In this document: one piece after another, positions 35,067 to 43,124 of the stretch
Layout: every line of letters starts with the position of its first letter
Position numbering within the stretch: position 1 is the first letter of the stretch
NCBI RefSeq assembly: GCF_014646195.1
Contig: NZ_BMMZ01000004.1
Span: forward strand, 1 to 64,000
Length of the DNA: 64,000 nucleotides
Direction of reading: 5' to 3'
DNA from: Microlunatus endophyticus
GTDB taxonomy: Bacteria; Actinomycetota; Actinomycetes; Propionibacteriales; Propionibacteriaceae
Translations under genes and position numbers: made by a program
The notes under the pieces: model-generated
What the model saw: only the letters and a program-made list of their open reading frames with translations
Told to the model about the DNA's origin: nothing
Databases searched by the model: none

Positions 35067-36053
35067 TTACGCGCGAGAGGCTCGGCTTCCGACTTCGGCC
35101 AGCGCGGCGTCGACGAAGTCTTGGTATTGATTCAGGAAGCTCTCCAGCCCGGCCGGATCCAGCCCCCACTCGGCCAGCCGCCCGACCGGGCGGGTCGCCG
35201 CGACCAGGTCCCAGTAGGGCTGGTCGGTGAAGTCGAGGTCGGCGAACGCGTCCCGGTAGCGTCGGGTGAAGTCCTCGCACGCCGTCCAGCCGTACGCCCA
35301 GAGCAGCTCGAGCCGGATGTTGGCCAGGTCGGAGCGTTGGTCGCCCCACGCGGCGTCCTCCCAGTCGATGACCGCCAGCAGCCGATCGGCGGCCCACATC
35401 GTGTTGCCCGGCCAGTAGTCGCCGTGCAGGATCCTCGGCGTCAGCTCCGTCCGGCGCGGCCACCAGTCGCCGAGCACCTGCCGGATCGCCGTCTCGCGCA
35501 TCGGCTCGTCGGGCTCGGCAGCGGGCCTCGCCAGCCAGCGATCCACCCGGGCGGCATACGGCCGCAGCCAGCCCTGGACCGGGCCGGCGTCCAGCTGGTG
35601 CAGCCGGACCAGGACCTCGACCAGTTGCTCGGCCAGTGTCGGCGACCAGATCGGTGCGGGTCCGGCACCGGGCACGAAGCCGACCACTGCGTATGGGCCG
35701 TCGAGCAGTTGTGAGCTGTCGTCGGCCAGTCGCGGATCCGGCACCGGGATGCCGGCCGCGCGCAGCAACGACAGTAGCCGGGTCTCGGTGGCCGCCGGAC
35801 GAGCGTCGGCGGCGACGTTCTTGGCGCCGTACTGGCGCACCACCACCCGGTCTGGGCTGCTCTGTGGATCATGATCGGGCCGGACGAGCTCCAGCACGGT
35901 GATCTGGGCGGACATCCCGCCGGCCAGTCGGCGGACCCTGGCCAACCGGGCCTGCGGATCCAGTCGGCGCGCGACCGGTGCGAACTGTGCTGCCAGTGCG
36001 CGCTCCGTGTCGCCAACGCGGTCATGCACGTTGTCGTCCACGTTGTCGTCCAC
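35067..36053 (-). CDS. Aminoglycoside phosphotransferase-fold (APH) protein
   Basis: This 328-residue kinase-fold protein has ILHGDYWPGNTMW (catalytic loop with HGD and asparagine) and VIDWEDAAWGD (the DFG-equivalent). The N-lobe has VVVRQYGAKN with a lysine. APH-fold proteins phosphorylate small molecules such as sugars, choline or antibiotics; a resistance role is not implied here. The first codons repeat GTGGACGACAAC twice, and the GTG at 36053 is taken as start. It is divergent from the flavoprotein gene. Confidence 0.85.
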   Translation of the reverse strand: MDDNVDDNVHDRVGDTERALAAQFAPVARRLDPQARLARVRRLAGGMSAQITVLELVRPDHDPQSSPDRVVVRQYGAKNVAADARPAATETRLLSLLRAAGIPVPDPRLADDSSQLLDGPYAVVGFVPGAGPAPIWSPTLAEQLVEVLVRLHQLDAGPVQGWLRPYAARVDRWLARPAAEPDEPMRETAIRQVLGDWWPRRTELTPRILHGDYWPGNTMWAADRLLAVIDWEDAAWGDQRSDLANIRLELLWAYGWTACEDFTRRYRDAFADLDFTDQPYWDLVAATRPVGRLAEWGLDPAGLESFLNQYQDFVDAALAEVGSRASRA

Positions 36054-36106
36054 GCTTCAATGTAACCGGCGGACCTGCTGGGAGCCGTACGCAATACGCT
36101 GCCGGT

Positions 36107-36619
36107 GTGCCGAATCTGGGAATCGTCGTCACCGGAGCTCCGCTCGCGGCCCGCACCGCGGACGTGATCGAGGCGGCCACCGCCGCAGGCTGGCAGACCT
36201 CGCTGGCGATCACCGAATCCGCTCGGCCCTGGCTGGATGGCGTCGACCTCAGCGATGTCGGCTACCGTGCGCCGGGCGCTCCCAAGCGGCCGCGACCGGA
36301 CGCCCTCGTGGTCCTGCCGCTGACCTTCAACACCGGCAGCAAGTGGGCGCTGGGAATGGCGGACAACAGGCCCCTGAGCCTGCTGGCGGAGACGCTGGGC
36401 GCCCACAAGCCGATCGCCGTGGTGCCGATGGTGAACCGGGATCTGTGGGGCCATCCGGCCTGGCCTGGCCACGTGCGGACACTCACCGACGCCGGTGTGG
36501 TGATGGTCGACGCGGTTACCGGTGATCACGCCGCGCGGCCGCTGGAGTCCGACGACGTCGCCGAGGTCGTACGGCGCTTCGTCCCGGCCTGGCTGCTGGA
36601 GCCCCTATCGATGCGGTGA
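36107..36619 (+). CDS. Flavoprotein of the HFCD (phosphopantothenoylcysteine decarboxylase-like) family
   Basis: This 170-residue single-domain protein has NLGIVVTGAPLAARTADVIE at the N-terminus, RPDALVVLPLTFNTGSKWALG with the FMN-binding and family Asn/Thr region, and PIAVVPMVNRDLWGHPAW. It matches small stand-alone flavoproteins of the HFCD superfamily, which bind FMN; members decarboxylate thiol-peptide substrates. No CoaB partner is fused. The GTG at 36107 gives a start right at the first beta strand. Substrate unknown. Confidence 0.75.
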   Translation: MPNLGIVVTGAPLAARTADVIEAATAAGWQTSLAITESARPWLDGVDLSDVGYRAPGAPKRPRPDALVVLPLTFNTGSKWALGMADNRPLSLLAETLGAHKPIAVVPMVNRDLWGHPAWPGHVRTLTDAGVVMVDAVTGDHAARPLESDDVAEVVRRFVPAWLLEPLSMR

Positions 36620-36643
36620 GCATGGCCCTGCTGTGAGGCAGGC

Positions 36644-36728
36644 CCGTGCTGTGAGCAGGCCCGTGCCGTGACCAGATCCGTGCCGTGAGCAGATCCGTGC
36701 GGCGAGCATGACCGTGCGGTGATCGGAC
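36644..36728. repeat. Five degenerate 17-bp tandem repeats
   Basis: Units begin at 36644, 36661, 36678, 36695 and 36712 and share CCGTG(C)NG(T/C)GAGCA. Identity between neighbours is about 75-95 percent, and the last copy is partial. The array fills the space between the flavoprotein and alcohol dehydrogenase genes. The unit is not a multiple of three and no reading frame runs through it. Confidence 0.8.
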
Positions 36729-36838
36729 AATGCGGAGCCTGTACGGCTCCGCTACCGCGGAGTAGCGTCGGCAACAGCCGTGAATGGCCCGATCACGCAA
36801 CAGAGCCCGCGTTTCGTTAGGTCACCTAAGGAGCGGTT

Positions 36839-37894
36839 GTGAAATCGTTCGTCATGAAAGAGATCGGCTCGGTCGGTTTCATGGAGAAGCCGGTGCCGAC
36901 TCCTGGTCCGAATGATGCCGTCATCCGGACCACGGCAGCCCTGATCTGCACCTCCGATTCGCATACCGTCAGCGGAAGCATCGGCGAGCGGACGAATCTG
37001 ACCCTCGGCCACGAGGCGGTCGGCGTGGTCCACGAGGTCGGCAGCGAGGTTAGGCATTTCCGCCCTGGTGATCGGGTGCTGGTCGGCGCGATCACTCCGG
37101 ACTGGGGAGATCCGGCATCCCAGGCCGGGCATTCCTCGCAATCGGGAAGCCCGCTGGGCGGCTGGAAATTCTCCAATACCAAGGACGGGATCCTGGCCGA
37201 GTATTTCCATGTCAACGAGGCTGACGCCAATATGGCGAAGATTCCCGACAGCGTTCCCGATGAGGTCGCCGTCTATTGCGCCGACATGTTGTCGACGGGA
37301 TTCATGGGGGCCGAACACGGCAACATCCCGATCGGCGGCACGGTGGCGGTGATCGCCCAGGGACCGGTCGGGCTGATGGCCACGGTCGGTGCCCGGCTGC
37401 GCGGCGCAGGCCTGGTGATCGGCGTCGAGTCGGTGCCGCGGCGTCAGGAGTTGGCCAGGACCTATGGCGCCGACGAGATCGTTGACTTCAGCACCGAGGA
37501 CGTCGTCGAACGCGTGTTGGAGCTGACGGGAGGACAAGGCGTCGACACCGCGATCGAGGCGCTCGGCGCGGATGTCACCTTCCAGACCTGCGTCAAGATC
37601 ACCAAGGCCGGCGGCACGATCTCCAACATCGGTTACGTCGGCGAAGGGGAGTTCGTCCGGATCCCGCGCGAGGAGTGGGGCGTCGGTATGGCCGAGAAGA
37701 CGATCACGACGGGCCTGTGTCCCGGCGGCCGCCTGCGGATGGAGCGATTGCTGCAGGTGTTGGAGAACAAGCGGGTCGACCCGACGCTGATGACCAGCCA
37801 CACCTTCGGATTCGACGACATGGAGCGCGCCTTCGAGATCGCCGACCAGAAGCTCGAGGACGTGATCAAGGTCCTGATCACGTTCGAGGGCTGA
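36839..37894 (+). CDS. Zinc-dependent secondary alcohol dehydrogenase
   Basis: This 351-residue medium-chain dehydrogenase is closely similar to the NADP-dependent secondary (isopropanol) dehydrogenases of Thermoanaerobacter and Clostridium. It has the zinc ligands C (ALICTSDSH), H (LTLGHEAVG) and D (YCADMLSTGF), and the stretch VLVGAITPDWGD. SNTKDGILAEYFHVNEAD and CPGGRLRMERLL are shared with that group. The cofactor site is VAVIAQGPVGLMA. AAGGAG precedes GTG 36839. It would interconvert ketones and secondary alcohols; the physiological substrate is inferred. Confidence 0.9.
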   Translation: MKSFVMKEIGSVGFMEKPVPTPGPNDAVIRTTAALICTSDSHTVSGSIGERTNLTLGHEAVGVVHEVGSEVRHFRPGDRVLVGAITPDWGDPASQAGHSSQSGSPLGGWKFSNTKDGILAEYFHVNEADANMAKIPDSVPDEVAVYCADMLSTGFMGAEHGNIPIGGTVAVIAQGPVGLMATVGARLRGAGLVIGVESVPRRQELARTYGADEIVDFSTEDVVERVLELTGGQGVDTAIEALGADVTFQTCVKITKAGGTISNIGYVGEGEFVRIPREEWGVGMAEKTITTGLCPGGRLRMERLLQVLENKRVDPTLMTSHTFGFDDMERAFEIADQKLEDVIKVLITFEG

Positions 37895-37900
37895 TCATCA

Positions 37901-39724
37901 ATGCTCGATATCGATCCGGGCTTTCGACCGATCCGCCGGCATGATGGATATCTCGGGCTGGAGGACCTGGGACTGATCGGCAACGGTTCGACGACAGCGC
38001 TGGTCGGACTCGATGGCAGCATCGGCTGGATGTGCGTGCCGGCATTCGATTCCGATCCGCTGTTCGCCGGTCTTCTCGATCATGACCGGGGATGTGACTT
38101 CACGGTCGCCCCCGAAGGTCTGACCGAGGCCCGGCAGCGCTACGAGCCCGATACCGGTGTGCTGATCACCGAGTTGCGCGGGCCCGAGGGTGTGGTCCGG
38201 GTGACCGATGCGCTGGTGCTGCGGTCCGGTGCCGACCTCACCGACGACGCACCGGCCGGCCGTTCCGAACTGGTTCGGTCGGCGGTCGTCGTGTCCGGCC
38301 GGGTGCGGTTGCGGGTCAGACTGAATCCGCGCGGTGGTGCGCTGGCACAGCCGTCGCTGGACGGGCTTGCCGTCCAGGCCGCGCGGCAGCCGGGGCTGCG
38401 GCTACACCTGCGGGCCAACCGGGACCTGGCAGGGCTGGACGACGCGTACGATCTCGAGCAGGGCGAGCGTCTTGATCTTGTTCTGTCGTGGGGCCGGGTC
38501 CATCGCCACCATGCCTTGGATGCGGAGGCGACACTCCGGCAGACCACCGAGGCGTGGCGTCGGTGGATGCAACACTTCAGCTACGACGGGCCGCAAGAAG
38601 CGATGGTCCGGCGGGCCGCGGTCACGCTGAAACTCTGTGATCATTGGGAGAATGGGTCACTGGTCGCGGCGCCGACCTCGTCGTTGCCGGCACCTGTCGG
38701 CGGGATCCGCAACTGGGACTATCGCTACACCTGGATCCGGGATGCGTCCTACACCGTCTTCGCGCTGCGCCGGATCGGCTTCGTCAACGAAGCGGATGCC
38801 TTCCTGGGTTGGGTTTTGGACGCTTTCGACCAGAGCCGCTCCCCCCGGATCATGTACACCCTCGAGGGTGGCCCGGTTCCCGACGAATACGAGGATCCGG
38901 AGCTCGAGGGCTACCGCGGCTCGGCGCCGGTGCGCTGGGGCAACGGCGCCGCGGACCAGCGCCAGCACGACGTGTACGGCGAGGTGCTCGACTGTGCGGA
39001 CCAGTGGGTCAGGTCCGGTGGCGTGCTACAGCCGGCTCTGTGGCGTGGGCTGAGCGCTCTGGCCGATACGGCCGGCAGGGCGTGGCGGGAGCCGGACCAG
39101 GGGATCTGGGAAGTCCGCAGCGAGGGCCGGATCTTCACCTATTCGGCAGGGATGTGCCAGGTGGCGCTGGATCGCGCGGCCGGGATCGGCGACCGGCTCG
39201 GGCTGGACGGGCCGGTCGAGCGGTGGCGGTCGGAGGCTGATGATCTTCGCCAGATGATCTTGACCCAGGCTTGGAACGCGGAGGCCAGGACCTTGTCGGA
39301 GCATCTCGACGGTGACGCCAGCGTCGACGCGAGTCTGCTGGCCCTGTCGCTGCGCGGCGTGGTACCGGCTGATCACCCGAAGATGGTCGCCACCGCGGCT
39401 GCGATCAGCGAACGACTGTCGGCCGTTGGCGGGCTGCTCTACCGCTATCGGCACGACGAGTCGCCGGACGGCCTGGCCGGCGACGAGGGTGCGTTCCTGT
39501 TGTGCAGCTTCTGGCTGGTCGACAATCTCGTCGGCCAGGGACGGCTGGACGAGGCCGAGGAGTTGTACGCGTCCCTGTGCGCGCGGGCCAACCCGTTGGG
39601 TCTGCTGTCGGAGCAGATCAATCCGACCACCGGCGAACTGGTCGGCAACTTCCCGCAGGCCTCCAGCCACATCGGGGTGATCGCCAGCGGCGTCACGATC
39701 GCCCGGGCGAGGGCAGCGCGATGA
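37901..39724 (+). CDS. Glycoside hydrolase family 15 (glucoamylase/trehalase-like)
   Basis: This 607-residue cytoplasmic protein has an N-terminal beta-sandwich (LGLIGNGSTTALVGLDGSIGW, then CVPAFDSDPLFAGLLD). A helical (alpha/alpha)6 catalytic domain follows, with GGIRNWDYRYTWIRDASYT near residue 268. The catalytic glutamates of GH15 are expected later in the barrel (for example in the LLSEQINPTTGE region). Mycobacterial relatives include trehalases, so glucoamylase or trehalase activity is possible. It begins six bases after the alcohol dehydrogenase. The next gene is glucose-6-phosphate dehydrogenase, so glucose released could feed the pentose phosphate route. Confidence 0.88.
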   Translation: MLDIDPGFRPIRRHDGYLGLEDLGLIGNGSTTALVGLDGSIGWMCVPAFDSDPLFAGLLDHDRGCDFTVAPEGLTEARQRYEPDTGVLITELRGPEGVVRVTDALVLRSGADLTDDAPAGRSELVRSAVVVSGRVRLRVRLNPRGGALAQPSLDGLAVQAARQPGLRLHLRANRDLAGLDDAYDLEQGERLDLVLSWGRVHRHHALDAEATLRQTTEAWRRWMQHFSYDGPQEAMVRRAAVTLKLCDHWENGSLVAAPTSSLPAPVGGIRNWDYRYTWIRDASYTVFALRRIGFVNEADAFLGWVLDAFDQSRSPRIMYTLEGGPVPDEYEDPELEGYRGSAPVRWGNGAADQRQHDVYGEVLDCADQWVRSGGVLQPALWRGLSALADTAGRAWREPDQGIWEVRSEGRIFTYSAGMCQVALDRAAGIGDRLGLDGPVERWRSEADDLRQMILTQAWNAEARTLSEHLDGDASVDASLLALSLRGVVPADHPKMVATAAAISERLSAVGGLLYRYRHDESPDGLAGDEGAFLLCSFWLVDNLVGQGRLDEAEELYASLCARANPLGLLSEQINPTTGELVGNFPQASSHIGVIASGVTIARARAAR

Positions 39725-39735
39725 TCGGGGAAGCA

Positions 39736-39774
39736 GCATGATCGGCGGTGCGGCATGATCGGCGGTGCGGCATG
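39736..39774. repeat. 17-bp tandem repeat placing three ATGs before zwf
   Basis: GCATGATCGGCGGTGCG occurs at 39736-39752 and 39753-39769 and begins a third time at 39770. Each copy contains an ATG (39738, 39755, 39772), in three different frames because 17 is not a multiple of three. Only the third ATG opens the glucose-6-phosphate dehydrogenase frame. Confidence 0.85.
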
Positions 39775-41142
39775 ATCGAGAGGCTGCTGATCTTCGGTGC
39801 GACCGGTGACCTGTCGGCCCGCTATTTGCTGCCGGGCCTGGCCGCACTCCGCGAGCAGGGTCATCTCGGTGACGGCTTCCGGCTGATCGGCGTCAGCCGG
39901 GAGGATCGCAGCGATGATCAGTTCCGGAACTGGGTGGCCGAACAGCTCGATCGCTACGCTGCCGGCTACCCAGCCGAGGCCTGCCAGTTCGTGGCCGGAG
40001 TGTCGAGCTATCGAAGGGCAGATGTGACCGATCCCTCCGCGGTCGCACCCGCCGTCGCCGGCGATGGCCCGATCGCGGCCTACCTGGCGTTGCCGCCGTC
40101 GATCTTCGGCGCCGCCGTCACCGCACTGCACGGTGCCGGTCTCCCGCTCGGCAGCACCATCGTCCTGGAGAAGCCGTTCGGGGAGGACCTAGCGCAGGCC
40201 GAGCAGCTGAATTCGCTGCTGACCGGGATGATCGATGAGGAGTCGATCTTCCGCGTCGATCATTTCCTGGCGATGACGACGGTGCAGAATCTGCTCGGCA
40301 CCCGGCTGGCGAACCGGATCATCGAGCCGATCTGGAACGGTGCGCACATCTCTGAGATCGAGATCATCTGGGACGAGACGCTGGCCCTGGCGGGCCGGGC
40401 CGGCTACTACGACGGTGTCGGCGCGCTGAAGGACATGCTGCAGAACCACCTGCTCCAACTGCTCTGTCTGGTGGCGATGGAGCCGCCGGTGAGCCTGGAC
40501 GCTCGTGATCTTCGCGACCGCAAGGTCGACGTGCTGCGCTCGATCCGCCAACTCGACGATGCTGAGGTCCGGCAGCGGACCCGTCGGGCCCGATACAGCG
40601 CCGGCACGATCTACGGGCATCCGATCCCGGCCTACGTCGACGAGGACGGTGTCGATCCTGATCATGGCACCGAGACCTACGCCGAGATCGAATTGCAGAT
40701 CGACAACTGGCGCTGGGCCGACACCGTGTTTCGGATGCGGACCGGCAAGGCCTTGGGCAACAATCGGATGGAGGTCGCCGTCCATTTCCGGCCGGTCCCG
40801 CATCTGCCGGCCGGCTTCGACGGCGACGTCGCACCCAACGTGCTGCGCTTCGAGCTGGATCCGGAAGGCGTGATCATCGAGCTGACCGGCATCGGCAGGC
40901 AGGTCCGCAGCCTCGCCCCGATGAAGCTGACCGCCGAGCTGGACCAGCCGGCACTACCGGCTTACGGACGGCTGCTGCTGGACGTCTTCGAACGCAACGC
41001 GACGCTGTCGATCCGCGGTGACGAGGCCGAGGAATCGTGGCGGGTGATGGAGCCGGTGATCACCGCCTGGGCAGAGGATCGCGTACCACTGGAGGAATAC
41101 CCGGCCGGATCCGATGGTCCGGCCCGATCGCGACTGCGCTGA
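39772..41142 (+). CDS. zwf: Glucose-6-phosphate 1-dehydrogenase
   Basis: This 456-residue enzyme oxidises glucose 6-phosphate in the first step of the pentose phosphate pathway. It has LLIFGATGDLSARYLLPGL for the nucleotide, IVLEKPFGEDLAQA (EKPFG) and FRVDHFLAMTTVQNLL (usually RIDHYLGKE), where the catalytic histidine is kept. The RVDHFLAM change suggests a divergent group, and no opcA or pentose-phosphate partner is adjacent. ATG 39772 is the third of three ATGs in a 17-bp repeat. It follows a GH15 gene on the same strand. Confidence 0.9.
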   Translation: MIERLLIFGATGDLSARYLLPGLAALREQGHLGDGFRLIGVSREDRSDDQFRNWVAEQLDRYAAGYPAEACQFVAGVSSYRRADVTDPSAVAPAVAGDGPIAAYLALPPSIFGAAVTALHGAGLPLGSTIVLEKPFGEDLAQAEQLNSLLTGMIDEESIFRVDHFLAMTTVQNLLGTRLANRIIEPIWNGAHISEIEIIWDETLALAGRAGYYDGVGALKDMLQNHLLQLLCLVAMEPPVSLDARDLRDRKVDVLRSIRQLDDAEVRQRTRRARYSAGTIYGHPIPAYVDEDGVDPDHGTETYAEIELQIDNWRWADTVFRMRTGKALGNNRMEVAVHFRPVPHLPAGFDGDVAPNVLRFELDPEGVIIELTGIGRQVRSLAPMKLTAELDQPALPAYGRLLLDVFERNATLSIRGDEAEESWRVMEPVITAWAEDRVPLEEYPAGSDGPARSRLR

Positions 41143-41438
41143 TCGGCGCGTTCACCAACGACGGCGGGATCGCGACACCCGAAAGGGCATCTGGCACTGG
41201 CAGTCCGGAGCTCCGATCCGTCGGCGCCGGGCAGCACCCTCGGGCTGTGTCCTTCGGTGCCATCGCCAAGGCTGTCGGCGTACGGGCTGCGGGCTTCGGG
41301 ATGACGATCATTGCCCATGACCCCTACCTGTCGCCGGAGGAGATCACCGCCGGCGGCGCGCGGCGGGTGTCCTTCGACGAGTTGATCACCGAATCGGACT
41401 GCACTGTCCCCGGTCAACGCCGACAGACTCGGGTCTGA
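41143..41438 (+). pseudogene. Remnant of a D-2-hydroxyacid dehydrogenase
   Basis: Pieces of the NAD-binding domain can be read in three frames. DTRKGIWHWQSGAPIRR lies from about 41174, then STLGLC in a second frame, then SFGAIAKAVGVRAAGFGMTI, IAHDPYLSPEEITAGGARR and VSFDELITESDC. These are the conserved blocks of the family, in order. The N-terminal third and the catalytic C-terminus are absent. At least two frameshifts separate the blocks, so it is non-functional. It lies between zwf and the SDR gene. Confidence 0.8.
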
Positions 41439-42185
41439 TCAGTCGAAGGTACGACCGCCGTTGACGGACAGCCGCTGCCCGGTGACGAACTTCGCCGCAT
41501 CGGAGGCCAGGTAGCTGACCGCGCCGGCGATGTCCTCGGGCTTGCCCATATGGCCGAGCAGCACGTCGCGCCGGTAGCCGGCAGAATTCTCGTCGCTGAC
41601 CACACCGTGACGCTCGACCGGGATCCAGCCGGGAGCGACCAGGTTGACGGTGATCCCGTACGGACCCAGCTCGCGCGCCCACGAGCGGGTCAGGCCGAGC
41701 TGGGCGCCCTTGGCCGAGACGTAGTTGCTGAAGTTGGCATTGCCGATGTCGAAGACCTCGGAGCCGATGTTGACGATCCGGCCCCAGCCGCGCTGCTTCA
41801 TGCCGGGCAGGAATGCCTTGGTCAGCAGCAGCGGGCTTTTGACGAAGAATCGCAGCTGGTCGAGCATGTCCGACCATTCGAGTTCCTCGATCGGGCGCAT
41901 CGGCTGCGGGCCGGTGGCGTTGAAGACAAGGACGTCGGGCTCCCCGAGGCTGGAGCTGATCGCGTCCTTCAATTCGGCGACAGCCGTCTCGTCGGTGACG
42001 TCGGCGGAGAACGTTTCCGCGACTCCGCCGCCGGCGACAATCTTCTCCTTGAGCTCGCGGGCTGCGTCGTGACTGCTGGAGTAGTTGATCGCGACCCGGA
42101 ATCCTTGCTCAGCAAGGGATTCGGCGATGGCTCGGCCCAGGCCGCGAGAGGCGCCGGTGACCAGCGCGACATGATCGTGGGACAT
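41439..42185 (-). CDS. Short-chain dehydrogenase/reductase
   Basis: This 248-residue classical SDR has VALVTGASRGLGRAIAES for the dinucleotide, VFNATGP (NNAG-like), NIGSEVFD with the serine, and YVSAKGAQLGLTR with the YxxxK pair. The C-terminal VTGQRLSVNGGRTF is typical of the FabG-like group. ATG 42185 gives MSHDHVALVTGA; the longer frame is not supported. The substrate is unknown. Its stop touches the hydroxyacid dehydrogenase remnant. Confidence 0.9.
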   Translation of the reverse strand: MSHDHVALVTGASRGLGRAIAESLAEQGFRVAINYSSSHDAARELKEKIVAGGGVAETFSADVTDETAVAELKDAISSSLGEPDVLVFNATGPQPMRPIEELEWSDMLDQLRFFVKSPLLLTKAFLPGMKQRGWGRIVNIGSEVFDIGNANFSNYVSAKGAQLGLTRSWARELGPYGITVNLVAPGWIPVERHGVVSDENSAGYRRDVLLGHMGKPEDIAGAVSYLASDAAKFVTGQRLSVNGGRTFD

Positions 42186-42220
42186 GTCGTGAACTGTAGT
42201 GCGCCGGCCCGGCGGGGCTC

Positions 42221-42421
42221 TCAGCGGGATCGCTGCGGGCCGGCGTTCCCGCGGGAACGTCGCAGGCCGAGCACCAGCAGGATGACGCCGATGATCGCGA
42301 CTACGAGTCCGATCCAGAACCAGGTCCGGTTGTCGGACATGCCACTGCCGTGGATCAGGTTGCTGCCCTGGCCGATCCACAACAGGCCGACGAGGATGGC
42401 GATGATGCCGATTCGGATCAG
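42221..42421 (-). CDS. Small two-helix membrane protein, probable CTG start
   Basis: This frame gives 66 residues with two hydrophobic helices (IRIGIIAILVGLLWIGQGSN and TWFWIGLVVAIIGVILLVLG) and a basic tail. The middle GQGSNLIHGSGM matches a pattern I recall from small actinobacterial membrane proteins (GQG-L-GSFM). No ATG, GTG or TTG is available at the right place. A CTG at 42421-42419 overlaps the stop of the upstream gene (CTGA), which would allow coupled initiation. It lies too close to neighbours for a longer start. Confidence 0.55.
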   Translation of the reverse strand: MIRIGIIAILVGLLWIGQGSNLIHGSGMSDNRTWFWIGLVVAIIGVILLVLGLRRSRGNAGPQRSR

Positions 42422-43101
42422 CGACTATGGACCAATGGCGGCAGCCGGTCGAGGAACCGGAAGATCACTCCGATCACGGCGGCACCGACCAGGATCAGCA
42501 GGACGTTGAGTGCCGTCCTCGGGTAGCCGAGCTGGGTAACGTCCAGGAACGGATAGGGGTACCACCCGCTGATCGCCCCGTGGATGAGGGTGTACGCGAT
42601 CCAGGCTGCCGGCCAGATGAAGGCGGCCGGGATCGTCACCCAGCTGACCCGGGGACGCGGACCGACGACGAGCCAGACGACCAGGGTCAGCCAGGGGCAG
42701 ATGTAGTGCAGCAGGGCGTTGGCGATGAAGTCGGCACCCTCGGGATGGACCAGCGGCGCGAGGATCGTGGCGAAAACGATGCCGGTGATCAAGATCGCAA
42801 GTAGCGAGTCCAGCCGTACGACCCGCCAGATCGTGCCGTCGCGGGTCGGGCGCAGCATCAGGACGACGGAGGCGATCAGGACCAGGATGTTGCTCTGGAC
42901 GGTGAAGTAGCTGAAGAACCGCAGCAGCCTGACACCGACCGGGATGACCGTGGTGTCCGCCGAGTTGACGTCGGCACCGCTGGCGAAGAGCAGGACCAGG
43001 CTGAGGACGAGTCCGGCCGCAGGAACGGCCGCCGCCACCGCATGCAGGACGCGGCCGAGCCGCTGTCGTCCGACCGCGAGTTCCACCGGCGCAGTGATCA
43101 C
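42418..43101 (-). CDS. Pr6Pr-family membrane protein
   Basis: This membrane protein of about 227 residues has six or so hydrophobic segments. The Pr6Pr pattern is present: RLLRFFSYFTVQSNILVLIA, then LHYICPWLTLVVWLVVGPRP and WIAYTLIHGAISGWYPYPFLD. The family is related to AIG1/FAR-17a-like membrane proteins and has no fixed function in bacteria. The frame is open to 43185, but the GTG at 43101 starts just before the conserved part and is preferred. The small downstream protein is coupled by a CTGA overlap. Confidence 0.78.
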   Translation of the reverse strand: MITAPVELAVGRQRLGRVLHAVAAAVPAAGLVLSLVLLFASGADVNSADTTVIPVGVRLLRFFSYFTVQSNILVLIASVVLMLRPTRDGTIWRVVRLDSLLAILITGIVFATILAPLVHPEGADFIANALLHYICPWLTLVVWLVVGPRPRVSWVTIPAAFIWPAAWIAYTLIHGAISGWYPYPFLDVTQLGYPRTALNVLLILVGAAVIGVIFRFLDRLPPLVHSR

Positions 43102-43124
43102 GAAGCCATCATCGCCGACGAACC

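Noticed and set aside
35067..36053. Antibiotic resistance gene
   Set aside because: The APH fold is shared by many kinases of small metabolites. No specific resistance signature or mobile context supports that role.
36644..36728. CRISPR array
   Set aside because: The units are 17 bp, degenerate and contiguous with no spacers, and no cas gene is present. No CRISPR was seen elsewhere in the window.
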